DNA from: Brasenia schreberi | Taxonomy: Eukaryota > Streptophyta > Magnoliopsida > Nymphaeales > Cabombaceae | DNA: 64,000 nt | Assembly: GCA_036023115.1 (NCBI GenBank) | Contig: JAYKKT010000041.1 | Location: 6,560,501-6,624,500, forward strand | Reading direction: 5' to 3' | In this document: one piece after another, positions 24,104 through 36,234 of the stretch | How positions within the stretch are numbered: the first letter of the stretch is position 1 | Layout: each line of letters opens with the position of its first letter | Program-made: the position numbers and the translations under genes | The notes under the pieces: model-generated | Told to the model about the DNA's origin: nothing | Databases searched by the model: none | Seen by the model: the letters and a program-made list of their open reading frames with translations, nothing else

Positions 24104-24134
<31 letters not shown>
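24104..24134 (+). repeat. CT microsatellite
   Basis: About 15 CT units lie just downstream (in element sense, minus strand) of the LTR B TATA box. The 5' LTR has the same array at about 53664-53692. Confidence 0.9.
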
Positions 24135-24137
<3 letters not shown>

Positions 24138-24198
24138 CCCAAGCAAAGTGGCATGAGATTTCTTTTTTGCAGCCCCTTGTGAATAAGCCCCTCACGTC

Positions 24199-24208
24199 CT
24201 TTTATAGA
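24199..24208 (-). promoter_or_regulatory. TATA box of LTR B
   Basis: On the minus strand this reads TCTATAAAAGG, preceded by a dense group of GGATCC/GGATCT motifs. The 5' LTR copy is at about 53757-53768. Confidence 0.7.
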
Positions 24209-24857
24209 CTTCTTATTTGGATATGGATCCTGCATTGATTCTGAAATCCGGATCCAATCCAAGTCTTGTTTGGATCTGGATCTTGGGTTTGGATCTGGAT
24301 ATTTGGATCCAGATTTGATCCAAAATTTTCTCTTCTTCGGTCCTTCTCGGCGTTTCGAGCCGAACGCTTCGTGCAGGCTTTGAGTTCATCAACGCTCCAT
24401 CTTAAGCGGGGGGTTTCCCCATTTCATCGTCCGAGCTCCTTTTCGCCTTTTCGGACTCTTGTTTCAACTGATTTTGGTTTTTTTCGACTTGGATTGTTCG
24501 TGATTTCAGGGGCACTGTTGGCTTGGCCTCCGATGCTTCCAACTTGAAGTCCATTTTCAGCCTGGGCTCCTCTTTTGTTTTTGAATTTGGCTTTTCATCG
24601 GGCTAGGCTTGCTCTTTGAATTTTTCGAACCTTTGTTGCAACTGCTTTGGGCCAGGTTTTACCTGTCCGTCTGGGCTTTTGCAAAAATAGGACTTTCATC
24701 CATTTTCAAGAATTTATGTTTCAACAGGGTTGGAAAACGGAGGTTTGAAGTATTTGAGTTCCTGGGTTTTCGAAAATTCCAATTTTGGCTTTCTGAGCTC
24801 ATTTTCGAACCAGGCATTTGTTTTTGCAAAATTTTTTGGACTTTTGGGGTGTTTACA

Positions 24858-24870
24858 GATGCCCCTCTTT
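24858..24870 (-). promoter_or_regulatory. Polypurine tract of element B
   Basis: The minus strand reads AAAGAGGGGCATC immediately before the LTR start TGTAAACACC. It is identical in core to the tracts of A2 and the plus-strand element. Confidence 0.85.
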
Positions 24871-25641
24871 GTCATTATCCAAATTGATTTGGATAATGGC
24901 GAAGAAGATAACACCCCTAATTGTTTCTCCCCGAATTTGATCTTGAGAATATGGGATCGTCCCAATATTTGAGAAAAACATTTTCTTTTAATCCTGATAG
25001 GAGGAGATTTTTCGCCAAAAGGGGACTTTCTATGGATCTAGCCCTAAATGAAGATCATGTAGGAGGTGCTCATGCGTGGATATGCAAAGTGCATGACATG
25101 GCTGAGGTGCCAAAAAGGGGAGACCTCTTAGAGACCAGATTATATGGTCGAACTTTTGAGACTTTATGAAAACCTGCTTCTCCAAGTGAGCGGGCCTTAC
25201 GTATGCTCGATGTTCGAGTTTTTGAAATTCATTTTTAAGAGGGAAAGTTTTCCTGAACCGTCAATCCTAAGAACCTTTAGCTCCTCGTGTTTTCCTTTAC
25301 TTGAGTCTCGACACTCGCTAATCTAGCAGAGGTTTTATTAAAAAACAAGCCACATTTCAAAAATTTTACGCCTTACTCAAAACGTCGTATTCTCAAACAA
25401 GATGAAATTCAAGTAAGTAAATCCTATTTTTACTTTAGGATTCCCTGAAATGAACCATGTTTTGCTCAGGATAAGTCGTAGGGATGGGAAAGAAGTACCA
25501 CGGTCCCTTCTGAAGTGTCCCATGGTTTGAGGCAAACAAGGCGGAAAACTGCTCTTTTTGAGCTTTTAGCCTTTTTCTTTCTTTTTTCCATAGAGGGTCT
25601 CCCTTTGGGAGTATTTTTTCTTTAATCCCTCTTTTCCATAG
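24871..25641 (-). other. Element B 3' untranslated region, distal part
   Basis: Noncoding, homologous to 38943-39715 of A2. It is interrupted after CATAG (25637-25641) by LTR F and continues at 29545. Confidence 0.75.
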
Positions 25642-27007
25642 TGTAGACGTGATTTTATTTCAAATCATGGAATTCGAAATCAAACCCTCGAACTACGTCG
25701 GGTTGCGCGAGCATGCCAGTTAGTTTATCAAAACTAATAAATTCTGATTTTCTGACTTCTAAGAACGATTGTGGACAAGTGAGATCTTTTCGACTTAGGC
25801 CTTCTTGAACAGGCGCTCAAGGGTTAGCCTAGACGCTTGAAATTTGTTTGAATCCGTTAATTCAAGAAAGGAAAAACCAGATTTTCCAAAGTTTCAGATT
25901 TGTGTTTAAGTTCTTGATTTCTGAAAATTTTCAGATTCTGAAAGTTGCAGAATCTGTTCACTTCCAAAGACCTGTTCTCCAAATTTTTTAAAAATACTTT
26001 TGATTCTCCAAAAATTCTAAACCTTTACAGAATAGACACTTGTGTGTAGAATCAGAATATATTTTTATTTTATAATTTAATTCTTTATTTTCTGAGAATT
26101 AAATAAAGAATCAGAAACTGTTATAAAATTCAGAACAGTCCTGTTTCTGTGAATCAGAAGCTCAAAAAAACAGTAATATCTCAGCACTCAGTCATCCAAT
26201 TTCGATAAAATTTGTTGTGTTAGAAAGATACGGATGTTAGGTTTCCAAAGAATTAAATTTCATCCAATTTCATTCAGTGGTTGCAGAGATATGGGCAAAA
26301 GAACAGAGGTCTATTACTGAATGTTCTGTTTCTGTAAAATGCAATCTGGATTTTGTATAAACTTCACGGAGTTAATTGACTAGGCAATATTTTATAAAAA
26401 TTCCTCAAACTTTTATCTGATAAAGTTTGATATGTCTAGATTATTCATGCAAAATCTAGAAGCAATTGGATTATCCGTTTGTCTATAAAAATTCCGTGAT
26501 CAGACATATGTGCACAGACAGTTTCAGAAATCAGTTTTACAGAAAATTTCAGAATGTTCTTAACGTGATTCTAAAACGAAATTCAACCTGTATCAGTCCT
26601 AATAATGCATGGGAATCATCTAAACATGGATTTTAATTTCGTTCATGAAGGAATCATGTGTGTTTATATCGATATAAACGAAGAACATGAGCTCGAGGCC
26701 TTGATTCATATACAAATTTCCAGAATCTGTGCATCTTCAGATTCTCATGAATTAAAACAAATTTGTGCACGGATTTGAACCTGTGTGAGTGAGAGGGAAC
26801 GTAGAAGAGCTTCGTCGGATGATTGTCGGATGTCGGAACCAGTCCGGCCTCCCTTTTTTCTTTTTCTTCCCCTCCTTTCTCTCTCTTTCTCTCTCTATTT
26901 CTCTGTATTTTCGGACTGAATGTGGCTGTATCTTGGTTGATCATTTTCTGTTGATGCTCGCTGGTTGATGGTCGCTGGTTGATCCCCGCTACAGCACTTG
27001 GGAGACC

Positions 27008-27017
27008 CCTTTTATAG
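27008..27017 (-). promoter_or_regulatory. TATA box of LTR F
   Basis: The minus strand reads CCTATAAAAGG, about 1.37 kb before the LTR 3' end, with a purine-rich leader downstream (26800-26950). Confidence 0.65.
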
Positions 27018-27309
27018 GCTCACGAATACATGTTTGTTGGGATTTGGATGAGCTTGATCTTAATTGTTTTGATAAGATCTCATCTGGTACCTGATTTCAT
27101 CTTATCTGAACCGTGATATGATCTGTGTTGCTGAACTTTATCTGTTGTTGAACGTTACCTTGTAATTTGAATATCATCGACATTTGATTTCTTGTAAATT
27201 GGTTGGGACGTTATCTGCAGTTGATAACGTTATCTACATTTGAAGATCTTCCTTTATCTGGTAAGCCTTGAACGTTATCTTATCCTTCTTTGATCTCATC
27301 TGCCTTGAA

Positions 27310-27620
27310 CGTGATCTTCTCCTCCTTCTTCAGTCTGTTGCAGATATGCTGCAGCTAGGAACCGTGGAAGGTTTGTTGAAAGGCTGCAGCTAGGAGTTGT
27401 TGAAGGTTTGTTGAAGGTTGTTGAAGTTGTTGACAGAAACGCAGCTAGGAGTCGTTGAAGGTTCTATGTTATCCTTCAACGCCCCATGATGTTTTGTTTT
27501 TAGATAACGTATTGAACGTTATCTGGTGAGGAACTGAAGAAACACGTTTTTCATTTATGATGTTTCGTTTTCAGATAACGTATTGGACATTATCTGGTGA
27601 AGAAACACGTTTTTGGTGAC
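27310..27620 (-). repeat. Degenerate short repeats in LTR F U3
   Basis: Three to four copies of GCAGCTAGGA plus GTTGAAGG lie at 27350-27465. A roughly 65-bp unit with TTTCAGATAACGTATTG and GAAGAAACACGTTTTT is duplicated at 27488-27552 and 27558-27613. AACGTTATC motifs recur upstream from 27140. They sit 300-600 bp upstream of TATA in element sense. Confidence 0.65.
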
Positions 27621-28054
27621 TGACAAGTTGAACTCTGATGCCATGAGTATGTGGTTTTTGCTGAATCTACTGGGGAATGCTTCGATTCATGTTGAAGACG
27701 TTGATGAGTTCAAGTGGCTGAACTCACCATATTGTCTTGTTCTGAGGCAGCTTGACTCTGTCTCTTTTGAAAATCTCTTCCTTTTACCTCTACATCAGGA
27801 TTCACGTAGTTGAGGAGATCCCACGCACTCAGGTGACCTTGGCTTGCTATGGTTGCGTCAGGCTTCGGTGTGCCACTATATGCAGCTTTTTGCTGTCACG
27901 TATTCTTGGATTCGACAGATTATAATGCAATTATACTGCAGTGTGTTGGCCTGGCAATGGTATCAAGGTAAGTCGGACACCTCTTTCTCAAATTCTTACT
28001 GCTGCACCTTATCATTGCAAGTTCACATAATCCAGCATCCACTATTCAAACTGT

Positions 28055-28623
28055 TCAGATTGCCAAACAGTTCGGCATCACTGGCCCAGATACTTGATTC
28101 TGTTCAGCAAATTCTGCGGCTATATAGCTTATTAAATTCTGCCACTGCTGCTGCTCCATGGAATCTTCATATGCTATCAATTTCACAACAGTACATACGT
28201 TGTTGTCTTCAACCAGAACTTCTTTATTTTCATCATTTCCTCTCGTCATTATCTGAAGTGTTTGAAGTGCTCTATATCTCATTTTCATACTGCTACTCTT
28301 TAACATGTCAACCAGATTTTGTATCAAGTCATTATTGCGGATGACACACTTATTCAATCCTTTTCTCCCGCAAAAGCCATGATTGTACTTCAAGGTGTTC
28401 AGAAGTTCCTCTTCAGAGTTTTTGATGGCCTCTTAGCAATGTCAAGCTGAACGGCCTCCTTTCTTAGATACCATTCTTCAATTGTGTTCCGAAGTGTTAT
28501 ACTGGGGTTCAGCTCAATACTATCGAGCTCTTTTGACGTCAATGGGCAAACAGGATTCCTTCCCTTCTCCCCTGGAGTGTATGGGTTCATGATGAATCTC
28601 CTGTTACAGAGGCTGATTACCAA
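28055..28623 (-). pseudogene. Captured fragment of a plant U-box/ARM ubiquitin ligase (PUB43/44-like)
   Basis: On the minus strand, 28623-28399 encodes a segment with PVCPLTSKELDSIELNPS and LRNTIEEWYLR, matching the C-terminal half of the U-box and the following helix of the plant PUB42-44 (SAUL1-type) E3 ligases. After a stop and a change of frame near 28400, 28393-28055 encodes NDLIQNLVDMLKSSS, YRALQTLQIMTRGNDENKEV and VCTVVKLIAYEDS, which look like the first ARM repeats of the same proteins, in the right order and spacing. The parent proteins are cytosolic/membrane-associated E3 ligases; this piece lacks the N-terminal half of the U-box, most ARM repeats and an open frame, so it is a dead fragment. 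Family assignment rests on remembered consensus, not a search. Confidence 0.75.
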
Positions 28624-29544
28624 GTTCTTTTTTGCTGATCACCTTGAAGATTAGTTCTTTTTTTAAACCCAAGAGGACTTGAAAACAAACGTTTTGAGTA
28701 TGAACTTATGCACTGAATGTTTTATGTGCTTAGATACTGCTTGCTGTATTAAACTTCGAGATGTATAAGAGTACTCAAGCAGTCTTCTGTTATCTGCATA
28801 TGTCATGAACGTTGCTATGCAAATCCATGTTACATACCTACCTATTATGAACGTATTCAAATAGGCCTATGTTACGTTTTTGAAAAACCAACTTTCATGC
28901 TTGCTTTGAGTGTTGGAACATTAACATTATTCTTAACATCAAAATGACATAACAGTAACCGATGATAATGCAAAACTGGTGCATATCAATACACTTAATT
29001 ACCTCGATAACCAAGCATAACATGGACATGTTACGAAATGCGTTCGATATCAAACCCTTTTTTTTTCGGAAGCTATCATTCTTGTTTCAGTCCTTCCTTT
29101 CTCTTGGTAGTACCAATTTTACCCTCTGGAATTGATTTCTTTCCAAATATGAGCTTTTCTTTCTGGGAAGCTCACTTTTCCTTTTTAATGCTCGTTTTCC
29201 CTTTCTGGGCATCCACCATCCTTTTCAGGTGTCAACTTGTCTTTTTTGATACCTGTATCTTTTCAAAAGGCAAGCTTTCAACATAATTTTTGTCATAAAT
29301 CTTTTAAGGAAACAAAATCCTGTTTTTCCAGTGTTAAGGGCAAAATCGTCATTTTCTCCAATTTTGTCAAAATTCGAAATTTTTAAAAAGGAAAGCATTC
29401 TTTCAATATTTTAAAGCTTTTATAAAATTTTGGTACCAAAACAAACTCGTTTAGTACCTTTTTCCTTCAAAAACCCCAAAATTGCTAAAATGGCCACTTT
29501 CCTAAAAAGGTAAGAATTTTAAAAGAAAATTTTGGGTGTCTACA

Positions 29545-29938
29545 CATAGAAGACTCGAATTTTCTTTTTGATTCATTTTTCTTTCTTTGGGAAAGAGATT
29601 TTTGGCGGGATTTCCCTTTGTTTTGGCCAAGTTTTCCTTTTGGAAGGAGAAGAGAAGAGGGGAGGACTTATCCCAAGGTCATACTCGATCCATTCCAGAT
29701 CAGCCTATTTAGAAATAGCACATACAACTTGCAAGTATCTCGCTATATTGAATTAGGCCTTTCTTTGTAAGAAGAAGGATTTTGAAATGTAGCCACGTAT
29801 TTGGAAAGCTCTGCTTTTTCACAAAGTGTCGATTCTCTCATTCAGGGTCACACAACTTACCTTTGATCCTTGGTTTCGAAGTTTCAAAGTAGTTTTCCCT
29901 AAAACATTTTCACCAAAAATGGGAATTTAACTCAGACC
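29545..29938 (-). other. Element B 3' untranslated region, proximal part
   Basis: It continues 24871-25641 after LTR F and aligns with 39716-40097 of A2 (shared GGAAGGAGAAGAGAAGAGGGG). No gene. Confidence 0.75.
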
Positions 29939-32900
29939 CTATACATGATATTTTTTCAAATACTGAATATTGATAGGATCTGCTAAATTCCTACCTTCGA
30001 CATCGGTTAACCAATAAGAACTGTTTGTGGTGGTTCCACATACAACGTAAGGGCCATCCCACTTGGGTCGTCACTTTCCAAGTGGATGTGGGCCACGATG
30101 GTGGATGATCTTCAAAACGAGATCTCCCACTTCAAAGTGGCGAGGTTTCATATGTTTCTCATAATGTCGGGCAATCCTTTGCCGGTATGCATGAGCATGG
30201 TCCATAGCAAGGAGTCACCTCTCATCTAATAGATCTAGTTCGGCCATCCTAGCATACTGAAGTGTCTCTAGGGGGAGGTCGAGTGCAATGGATGTATGAA
30301 ATGAATGTAGACGTGTATGGATGGGGAGAATGGCGTTTGTGCCGTAAACCAACTCAAAGGGTGTGGCATTTGTGGGAGTGCGGATGGAAGTCCTATAAGC
30401 CCATAAGGCTTCATCCAGCTTCTCGTGCCATGTTCTACCCTTCTCTAAGGTTTTCTCAACAATGCTGATGAGAGTCTTGTTGGTGGCTTCGGCTTGGCAG
30501 TTGCCTTGAGGGTAGTAAGGCGACGAGAAGTGATGATTTAGGCCATACTTGTTGCACAGCTTGACCATTCGCTTGTTTTTAAATGGGGTGCCATTATCAG
30601 ACACGATCTCTTGGAACTCCAAATCGAGCCAAGATGTTTTTCCTAATGAAAGCCACCACATGTTGCCCCTGGACATTGGTCAGGGAGGTGGCTTCGACCC
30701 ATTTGGAAAAATACTCAGTGGCTGCTAAAATGAACCTGTGTCCATTCGAGGCCTTTGGAAAAATTGGTCCTACGATATCAAACGCCCACATGGTGAATGG
30801 CCAGGGGCTGACCACGGAATGCAGTGATGATGAGGGGATATGAATGGCGTGACCATGCACTTGACACGGGTGACACTTCCTAACATGATTGTGGCAATCC
30901 TTTCTCAGGGTAGACCAAAAATAACCCGCTCTAAGTTTTTTCATCGCCATCATTTCGGCATTGACATGACCTCCACATTCTCCATCGTGGAATTCTTGCA
31001 TAACAGTCCTAGCCTCCTTTAGGTCGACGCATCTTAGTAAGATGCCAGTAAAACTCTTTTTGTACAGAACCCCACCCAAAATCGTGTATCGGGTAGAAAT
31101 TTTTCGGATGAATGCCTTATCTTTAGATGTGGCATCCTCAGTGAATCCCCCATTTTCTAAGAAATTCTTTATGTCATAAAACCAAGGTTTTTCATTAGAA
31201 TCAGGTTTATTTTGGCAAATTTGCAAATCGTGTATGGAAGGAGTGGGTGAGTGCCATATTTCAAGGGGTCTGGTTCCCAAAGTGGGATCGACCCTTAGGG
31301 CTGAACCCAAGGATGAGAGGGCATCAGCGACGCCATTATCCTCTCTTCCTACGTGTGTGAGAGTACACGATTGGAACGACTCGACCAGTCGAGTGGCCAA
31401 CTCGTGGTATGGAAGCAGTTTTTCATTTTGAACTTGCCAAATCTTTAAAACTTGGTTTATAACAAGGAGTGAATCTCCAAAGACCTTGATGCATGATGCC
31501 CCTAGAGTTTTTGAAACTTTTAAACCTTGTATGAGTGCTTCATACTCAGCTATATTGTTGGAACATTCGAAATCTAGGCGAATTGCTATGGGGATCTCTC
31601 CCTTTTTAGGAGATACGAGGATGATCCCAGCACCAGCCCCTCGTTGGTTTCGTGCCCTGTCGAAGTGCATCTTCCACACTTGATTTTCAAAAGAGTTTGC
31701 CAAAATGTGGTTTTGAAAATGGTTTTGCAATATGCCTTCATCAGGCATTTCATTGAGTGTGGGATACACATCTTCTAGGGGGAACTCAGCCACGTGGTCT
31801 GCTAGGGCTTGCCCCTTAATGGAGACCTGGTGATGGTATTTCAAATCATACTCCATTAGAAGGAGTTGCCATTTGCCCAATCTACCCGTGAGAATGGGTT
31901 TTTCGAATAAGTGCTTGATTGGGTCAAGCTTGGACACTATCCAGATCTCATGATCTAGGAAATAGTGTCGAAATTTCTGGCAGGCCCAAACTAGGGCCAA
32001 GCACGTCTTCAACATGGCCTGATAATTCCTTTCGTAAGCTAGGAGTGTTTTCGAAAGATAGTATATGGCATATTCCTTATGGGTGTCATCCTCATATTGA
32101 GCTAACAGAGCTCCCAAGGCATTCGCATGCACAGAAATGTAAAGTAGAAGAGGTTTTCCTTGCTTTGGAGGGTTTAAAACAAGGGGATTAACTAAATATG
32201 CCTTTAGCCTTTCGAATGATTTTTGGCACTCGTCATCCCATAAAAATTTTGTACCCTTTCTCAACAACTTGTTGAAGGGTTCGCATCTAGTTGCCAGGTT
32301 TGAGATAAACCTGCGAATGGACTGTAGGCGACCCTAGAGGCTACGAATCTGCGTGAGATTGGAGGGTGGAGTCATGTCTATGATGGCTCTACACTTAGAG
32401 GGGTCGACTTCTATGCCCCTTTGGCTTACCATAAATCCTAAAAGCTTACCGGATTCTACATTGAATACGCACTTTTGAGGGTTTAGCTTTACGTTGTAAA
32501 GTCTAAGCCTTTCGAAAATCTTTTGTAAGCATTCGAGATGAGTGCATCGAGTTTTTGACTTAGCTAGGAGATCATCTACATATACCTCTACGAGCTCATG
32601 AATCTGATCGTGAAAGATCGAGGTCATAGCTCTCTGGTACGTGGCGCCCGCATTTTTCAAACCAAAGGGCATGACTGTATAGCAGTACGTGCCCCATGGG
32701 GTCGTGAAAGCGGTCTTAGCTTGATCTCGTGGGCTTAGTTTGATTTGGTTATATCCTGAATAGCCATCCATGAATGAAAACATTTCATGATTCGCAGTAC
32801 TATCGACTATCAAATCAATGTGTTGGTAAAGGGAAATTATCTTTTGGCGGGGCTTTATTCAGGTTTCTGAAATCGATGCATATCCGAATTTTCCCACTAG

Positions 32901-33723
32901 TTTTTCGAACAACAACTATATTGGATAACCAATCAGAATACGCAATGGGTTTTATAAATCTAGCTTTTAATAGATCTTCTAAACCCTCTTTGACTTGTGA
33001 ATGCACATTCGGATGTATCTTCCTAAGCTTTTGTTTTATGGGTTTTGCATCTGAATCTAAGGGAAGACAATGCTCTACAACATTCGGGTCTATACCCGGC
33101 ATGTCTTCATATGTCCATGCAAACACATCAACGTAGGTTTTCAAAAATGCAATGAATGATGCTCTTTCATGCTCATGCAAACATGCACCTACCTTAATGA
33201 GTTTGGGCTATAAATCACTCCCTAAGTTTATCTCTATGAAATCCCCTCCTATTGATTTCGAAGGTTTTTCAAAATCGAGAATTTTATGAAATTCTAGGAG
33301 CTCAGAAGTAGGATCTTTCTCGAGAGAATCTATTTCTGGGTTTTGATCATTCTCAAGACTTCTAAATCCTAGGGAATTTGGACTTGACACATAGTTTTCA
33401 CAAACGCCTGGTTTTTGCTTTGGATTTTCTGCAGGTTTTGAAGATTTTGGTCCCCTTATAAAGAGGACTTTCTTTTTGAAATTCTTTGCTTTTTCAAAAC
33501 CTTTACCAGGAGCTGCTAAATACAGGATTTTGTTTTTGGTATTTTGTGAATTTTTGATTTTTTTGGATTTTTGTAAGGAAAGAACTTTAGGAACTATGCA
33601 AACAACTCTTTTTTCGAGTTTTTGATCTTTTTCAAATGTTTTTGGTTTTTGGGATTTTTCAATTTTTTGAATTTTGAGTTTTTCAAATGTTTTTGGGTTT
33701 TTGATTGAGGGATCTTCCATCAT
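29939..33723 (-). pseudogene. pol: Element B pol, several stops and frameshifts
   Basis: Pol reads from ATG at 33723 (MEDPSIKNPK...), 2 nt after an acceptor-like TTTCTTTGTAG, to the stop at 29939 (LKKYHV). The lysine-rich N-terminus is intact to a stop at 33208. Then come RT start (33180-32815), a frameshift near 32815, RT with YVDDLLAKS (32813-32334), a CAG-to-TAG stop at 32334, and RNase H, archaeal RNase H and integrase zinc region in one frame (32267-30597). A frameshift near 30600 in the integrase core follows (SDNGTPFKN in 30676-30215). Domain order is as in A2. Confidence 0.92.
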
Positions 33724-33724
33724 A

Positions 33725-33740
33725 CCTACAAAGAAAAAAT
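33725..33740 (-). promoter_or_regulatory. Acceptor-like site before pol of element B
   Basis: In element sense, TTTTTTCTTTGTAG ends at 33726, 2 nt before the pol ATG, and about 20 nt after the protease frame ends. A2 has CCCTTTGTAG at the same place (43867). Ogre elements are known to splice between protease and RT, which makes this plausible. No donor within the protease region is obvious. Confidence 0.45.
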
Positions 33741-33748
33741 GCCACTAG

Positions 33749-35533
33749 TTAGACTCTGAACAAGAGGTCTAAATCGTAGGTTTCTGCTTGGGTAGGCTCC
33801 AGGGCACCCTTGACCCAGGTGGTCACAAGGGGTGGTTCTGGTGGTATTTTGGAAGTATAGCCGATCCCGTGTCGGCCTTGGTTGGCTTTGGGCAAGATGG
33901 GTTCTACGAGACCCTGACTTTGTGCCCCTAGACTCTTGTATGGCATATACCCCATGTTCAATAACATGTTCCACGATTTTTTGTTTTTGGAAAAGTTTTC
34001 ATATAATTCGTGATCCTGAAACTTGCTATCATCCATGTTATGCATATAAGGCTTTCTGTCCGGGGTTTTTGGAAACAGTTGATGCTTGGATTTTCCTGGG
34101 ATGGTTAGTGTTTTGAGTGGCCCAGCCTTGGGTGGCCCCTGGATGTATACAACCTTCCTAGGTATCTGAAGGGTGAGCTTTGGTGGCTCGACCATGGTTT
34201 GCCCTAAGTTGGCCTCTTAGGCCTGGAAACTTGAAAAACATGGGGAATTTTGAATCCCCTGAAGCTGTGGATGACTCTCACTTAGGATCACAATGACTTG
34301 ATTTTCAAAAGGGATTTTGACACACCTATGGAAGGTGGACGACACAGCATGCAGGCTGTGTATCTAAGGCCTTCCCAGTAGTAGGTTGTAGTGGGGGTTG
34401 ATGTCCAAAACATGGAACACCCCCACGTGAGCTATCCCTCATGTTTCCATGGGAAGTTCAACGGATCCTAAAGGTCTAGACGCATTTCCATCGTATCCAG
34501 TGATTACGATGGGGCTTGGGTTCATGGAAGTCAAGGTAACTCCAATTTGATGTGCTATGTGAAGTGGAAAGATGTTGAGCCCTCCTCCTCCGTCAACTAG
34601 TCCCCTATCCAGAGAGTGGTGATTCAATACCACCTCGATGTGTAGGGCCTGATTATGGGATTCGTAGGGTCTTTCGAGATCCTCTTCCGAAAATATGATA
34701 GGTGTTTTTGCACCTATGGACGCCACTTGATTAGACAAGGATTCTGGGGTTATGTCCGAACTAACCTTTGCTCTTTCTTGAATTTTCTTTAACACGAGTC
34801 TATGCCTAGGCGAGGTTTGTATCAGCTCTAGGATGGACATGTTAATGGGAATCTTTGAAAGATGGTTTTCGAAATCATACAAGTTCAAAATGACTTTTCC
34901 TTTGTCCGTTTTGGGCAGAACTCCAGGAATACACGCTTTTGAAGGGTCAGGTACACTGACCACTTTTTTAGCATTTTGCAGATGTGGGGGTTGATAGATC
35001 CTTCCAGATCTTGTCACTTCCCCCACGATCAACCTAGGGTTCGCACTTAAGATGGCTCTAATCGAATGTTTTGGAGCACCTTGAATTTTCAAAACTGGTT
35101 TAATCAAGGATGGAACTTTTGGTGGTCCCTGAATCACTACTTGGGCAGGTTTCCTACGAAGGATGAGTGTAGATGCACAAGTGAAAAAACCAGACTTATA
35201 TGTATACGCTAGACTCTTTGAAATTGTGAGAGCACATACCTCTTTGCCCTTCCCACTGGTACTTGCGTGATTGGGGAAGGGTTCTTTGAAAATAGCTTGG
35301 GCAGGCTTCGGTTCCTCAGTGACCTGAAGCCGGCCCTCTGCTATCAAGTTCTCGATTTGGTTTAGGAGGGAAAAACATTGTTTTGTATCATGGCCTTTAA
35401 GCCGATGATACTTGCAGAATCGATTTAAAAACCTCCCTTTGGAAGTGATTCCCTCGGGGATTTCAGGGAGTTCGATCATGCCCTGGGCGAGTAGGAGGTC
35501 TAGGACCTTCGACACAGGTTGCCCCAGCGGAGT
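33749..35533 (-). pseudogene. gag-pro: Element B gag C-terminus and protease
   Basis: This continues the gag of 50304-51391 across the A2 insertion. From high to low coordinates: Gag end with the knuckle CKYHRLKGHDTKQC (about 35395), a linker with VCALTISK and TRSGRIYQPP, then protease with VDGGGGLNI (about 34575). A TGA at 34439 ends the main frame. In-frame remnants continue to another open stretch (34195-33749) ending LDLLFRV. The protease active-site pattern is D-G-G-G-G instead of the usual D-T/S-G, as in all copies here. Confidence 0.88.
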
Positions 35534-35691
35534 TGTAGACACCAAAAATTTTCACTTATGGGTTCTTAGTCCTGAAGTGAATCTTTTCGCAATCTAGACG
35601 CGCGAAAATCCCCGCCTCTTCTGCCTTTTTCAGGGCTTGGAGCGGATCCTCTCGTGTGTCTAAGGCCTATGTATGAAAACAGGGCGTGCCA

Positions 35692-35806
35692 GCTAGCTTA
35701 CTTAAGCTAGCGAAGATATTTTTAACACTGACTTCTAAACGTGGCGACTGTGGGCAAGTAAGCTCTTGTCGTCGCAGACCTTCTTGCACCGATGCGCAAG
35801 GGTCAG
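35692..35806 (-). ncRNA. U5 structured module, A2 3' LTR
   Basis: Hairpin II is GCTAGCTTA-CT-TAAGCTAGC, a 9-bp stem (35692-35711). Hairpin I (35776-35806) has outer stem CAGAC/GTCTG and inner stem CTTGCGC/GTGCAAG with loop ATCG in element sense. The 5' LTR copy is at about 47056-47170. Confidence 0.6.
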
Positions 35807-36234
35807 TCTGTACGCTTTGCAAAAATCAAGTTTTTGGGGAGAAAGTCTACGAAGCGGTTCGAGGTGTCTATTTCGGGTCTTTAAGATGCGATTGCATATT
35901 TTAGATCACGTGGATTTGCACGTGCCTAAGTCTTTCCTTTTATCCCTTTTCGGGCCACCTAGTTTGTGTGTTATGAACACTCCACTACATGGGCGAATTC
36001 GAGCGGAGCTTGCTTTGATGCAATATGCGTCCTACCTCGTGGTATGGCGTAGATGCAATGCAAACTCACGCTACTCCAAAGGGAAAACCCGAAATGTAAA
36101 GATAATACTGAAGGGAAATGACTAAAGGGAAATAACCGAAGGGAAATAACCGAAGGGAAATAACCGAAAAGAAATAACCGAAGGGAAATAACCGAAGGGA
36201 GATATGTATATAGATTATGTATATGAGCCCTTAC

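Larger units (their letters stand above)
22043..24857 (-). repeat. 3' LTR of element B (2,815 bp)
   Basis: It runs from TGTAGACACG at 22043 to GTGTTTACA at 24857, followed by the inverted polypurine tract. It contains the U5 module (hairpin II 22128-22147, hairpin I about 22208-22246), diverged leader repeats (22600-22860), the GGAG..CTCC motif (22930-22985), a donor-like site (ACTTAC, 22022 + 1 kb, at 23022-23027), a CGGCC hairpin array (23259-23784), a CT microsatellite, TATA (24199-24208) and a GGATC cluster (24225-24320). Compared with the 5' LTR it lacks about 33 bp near 24075 and about 21 bp near 23250. Confidence 0.92.
25642..29544 (-). mobile_element. Solo LTR F (3,903 bp) with CATAG target duplication and captured gene fragment
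   Basis: It starts TGTAGACGTG at 25642 and ends GTGTCTACA at 29544, flanked by CATAG at 25637-25641 and 29545-29549. U5 module: hairpin II (25711-25735, TTAGTTT/AAAACTAA) and hairpin I (about 25796-25832). A minus-strand TATA box lies at 27008-27017, so U3 is about 2.5 kb. Start and U5 sequences resemble families D and E. The U3 carries a U-box/ARM gene fragment (28055-28623) in sense orientation and a repeat-rich part (27130-27620). Confidence 0.9.

Noticed and set aside
24056..24238. Possible peptide with a Ser-Leu run over the CT repeat
   Set aside because: The open frame is produced by the CT microsatellite.
27613..27970. Possible second captured gene on the plus strand of LTR F, with AAGGTAAGT near 27965
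   Set aside because: I recognise no protein family in any frame, and a single donor-like site is not enough.
30583..33136. Several 60-120 codon plus-strand frames over the pol regions (also at 40193-43284)
   Set aside because: They are antisense shadows of pol codons on the minus strand and recur only where pol is present.
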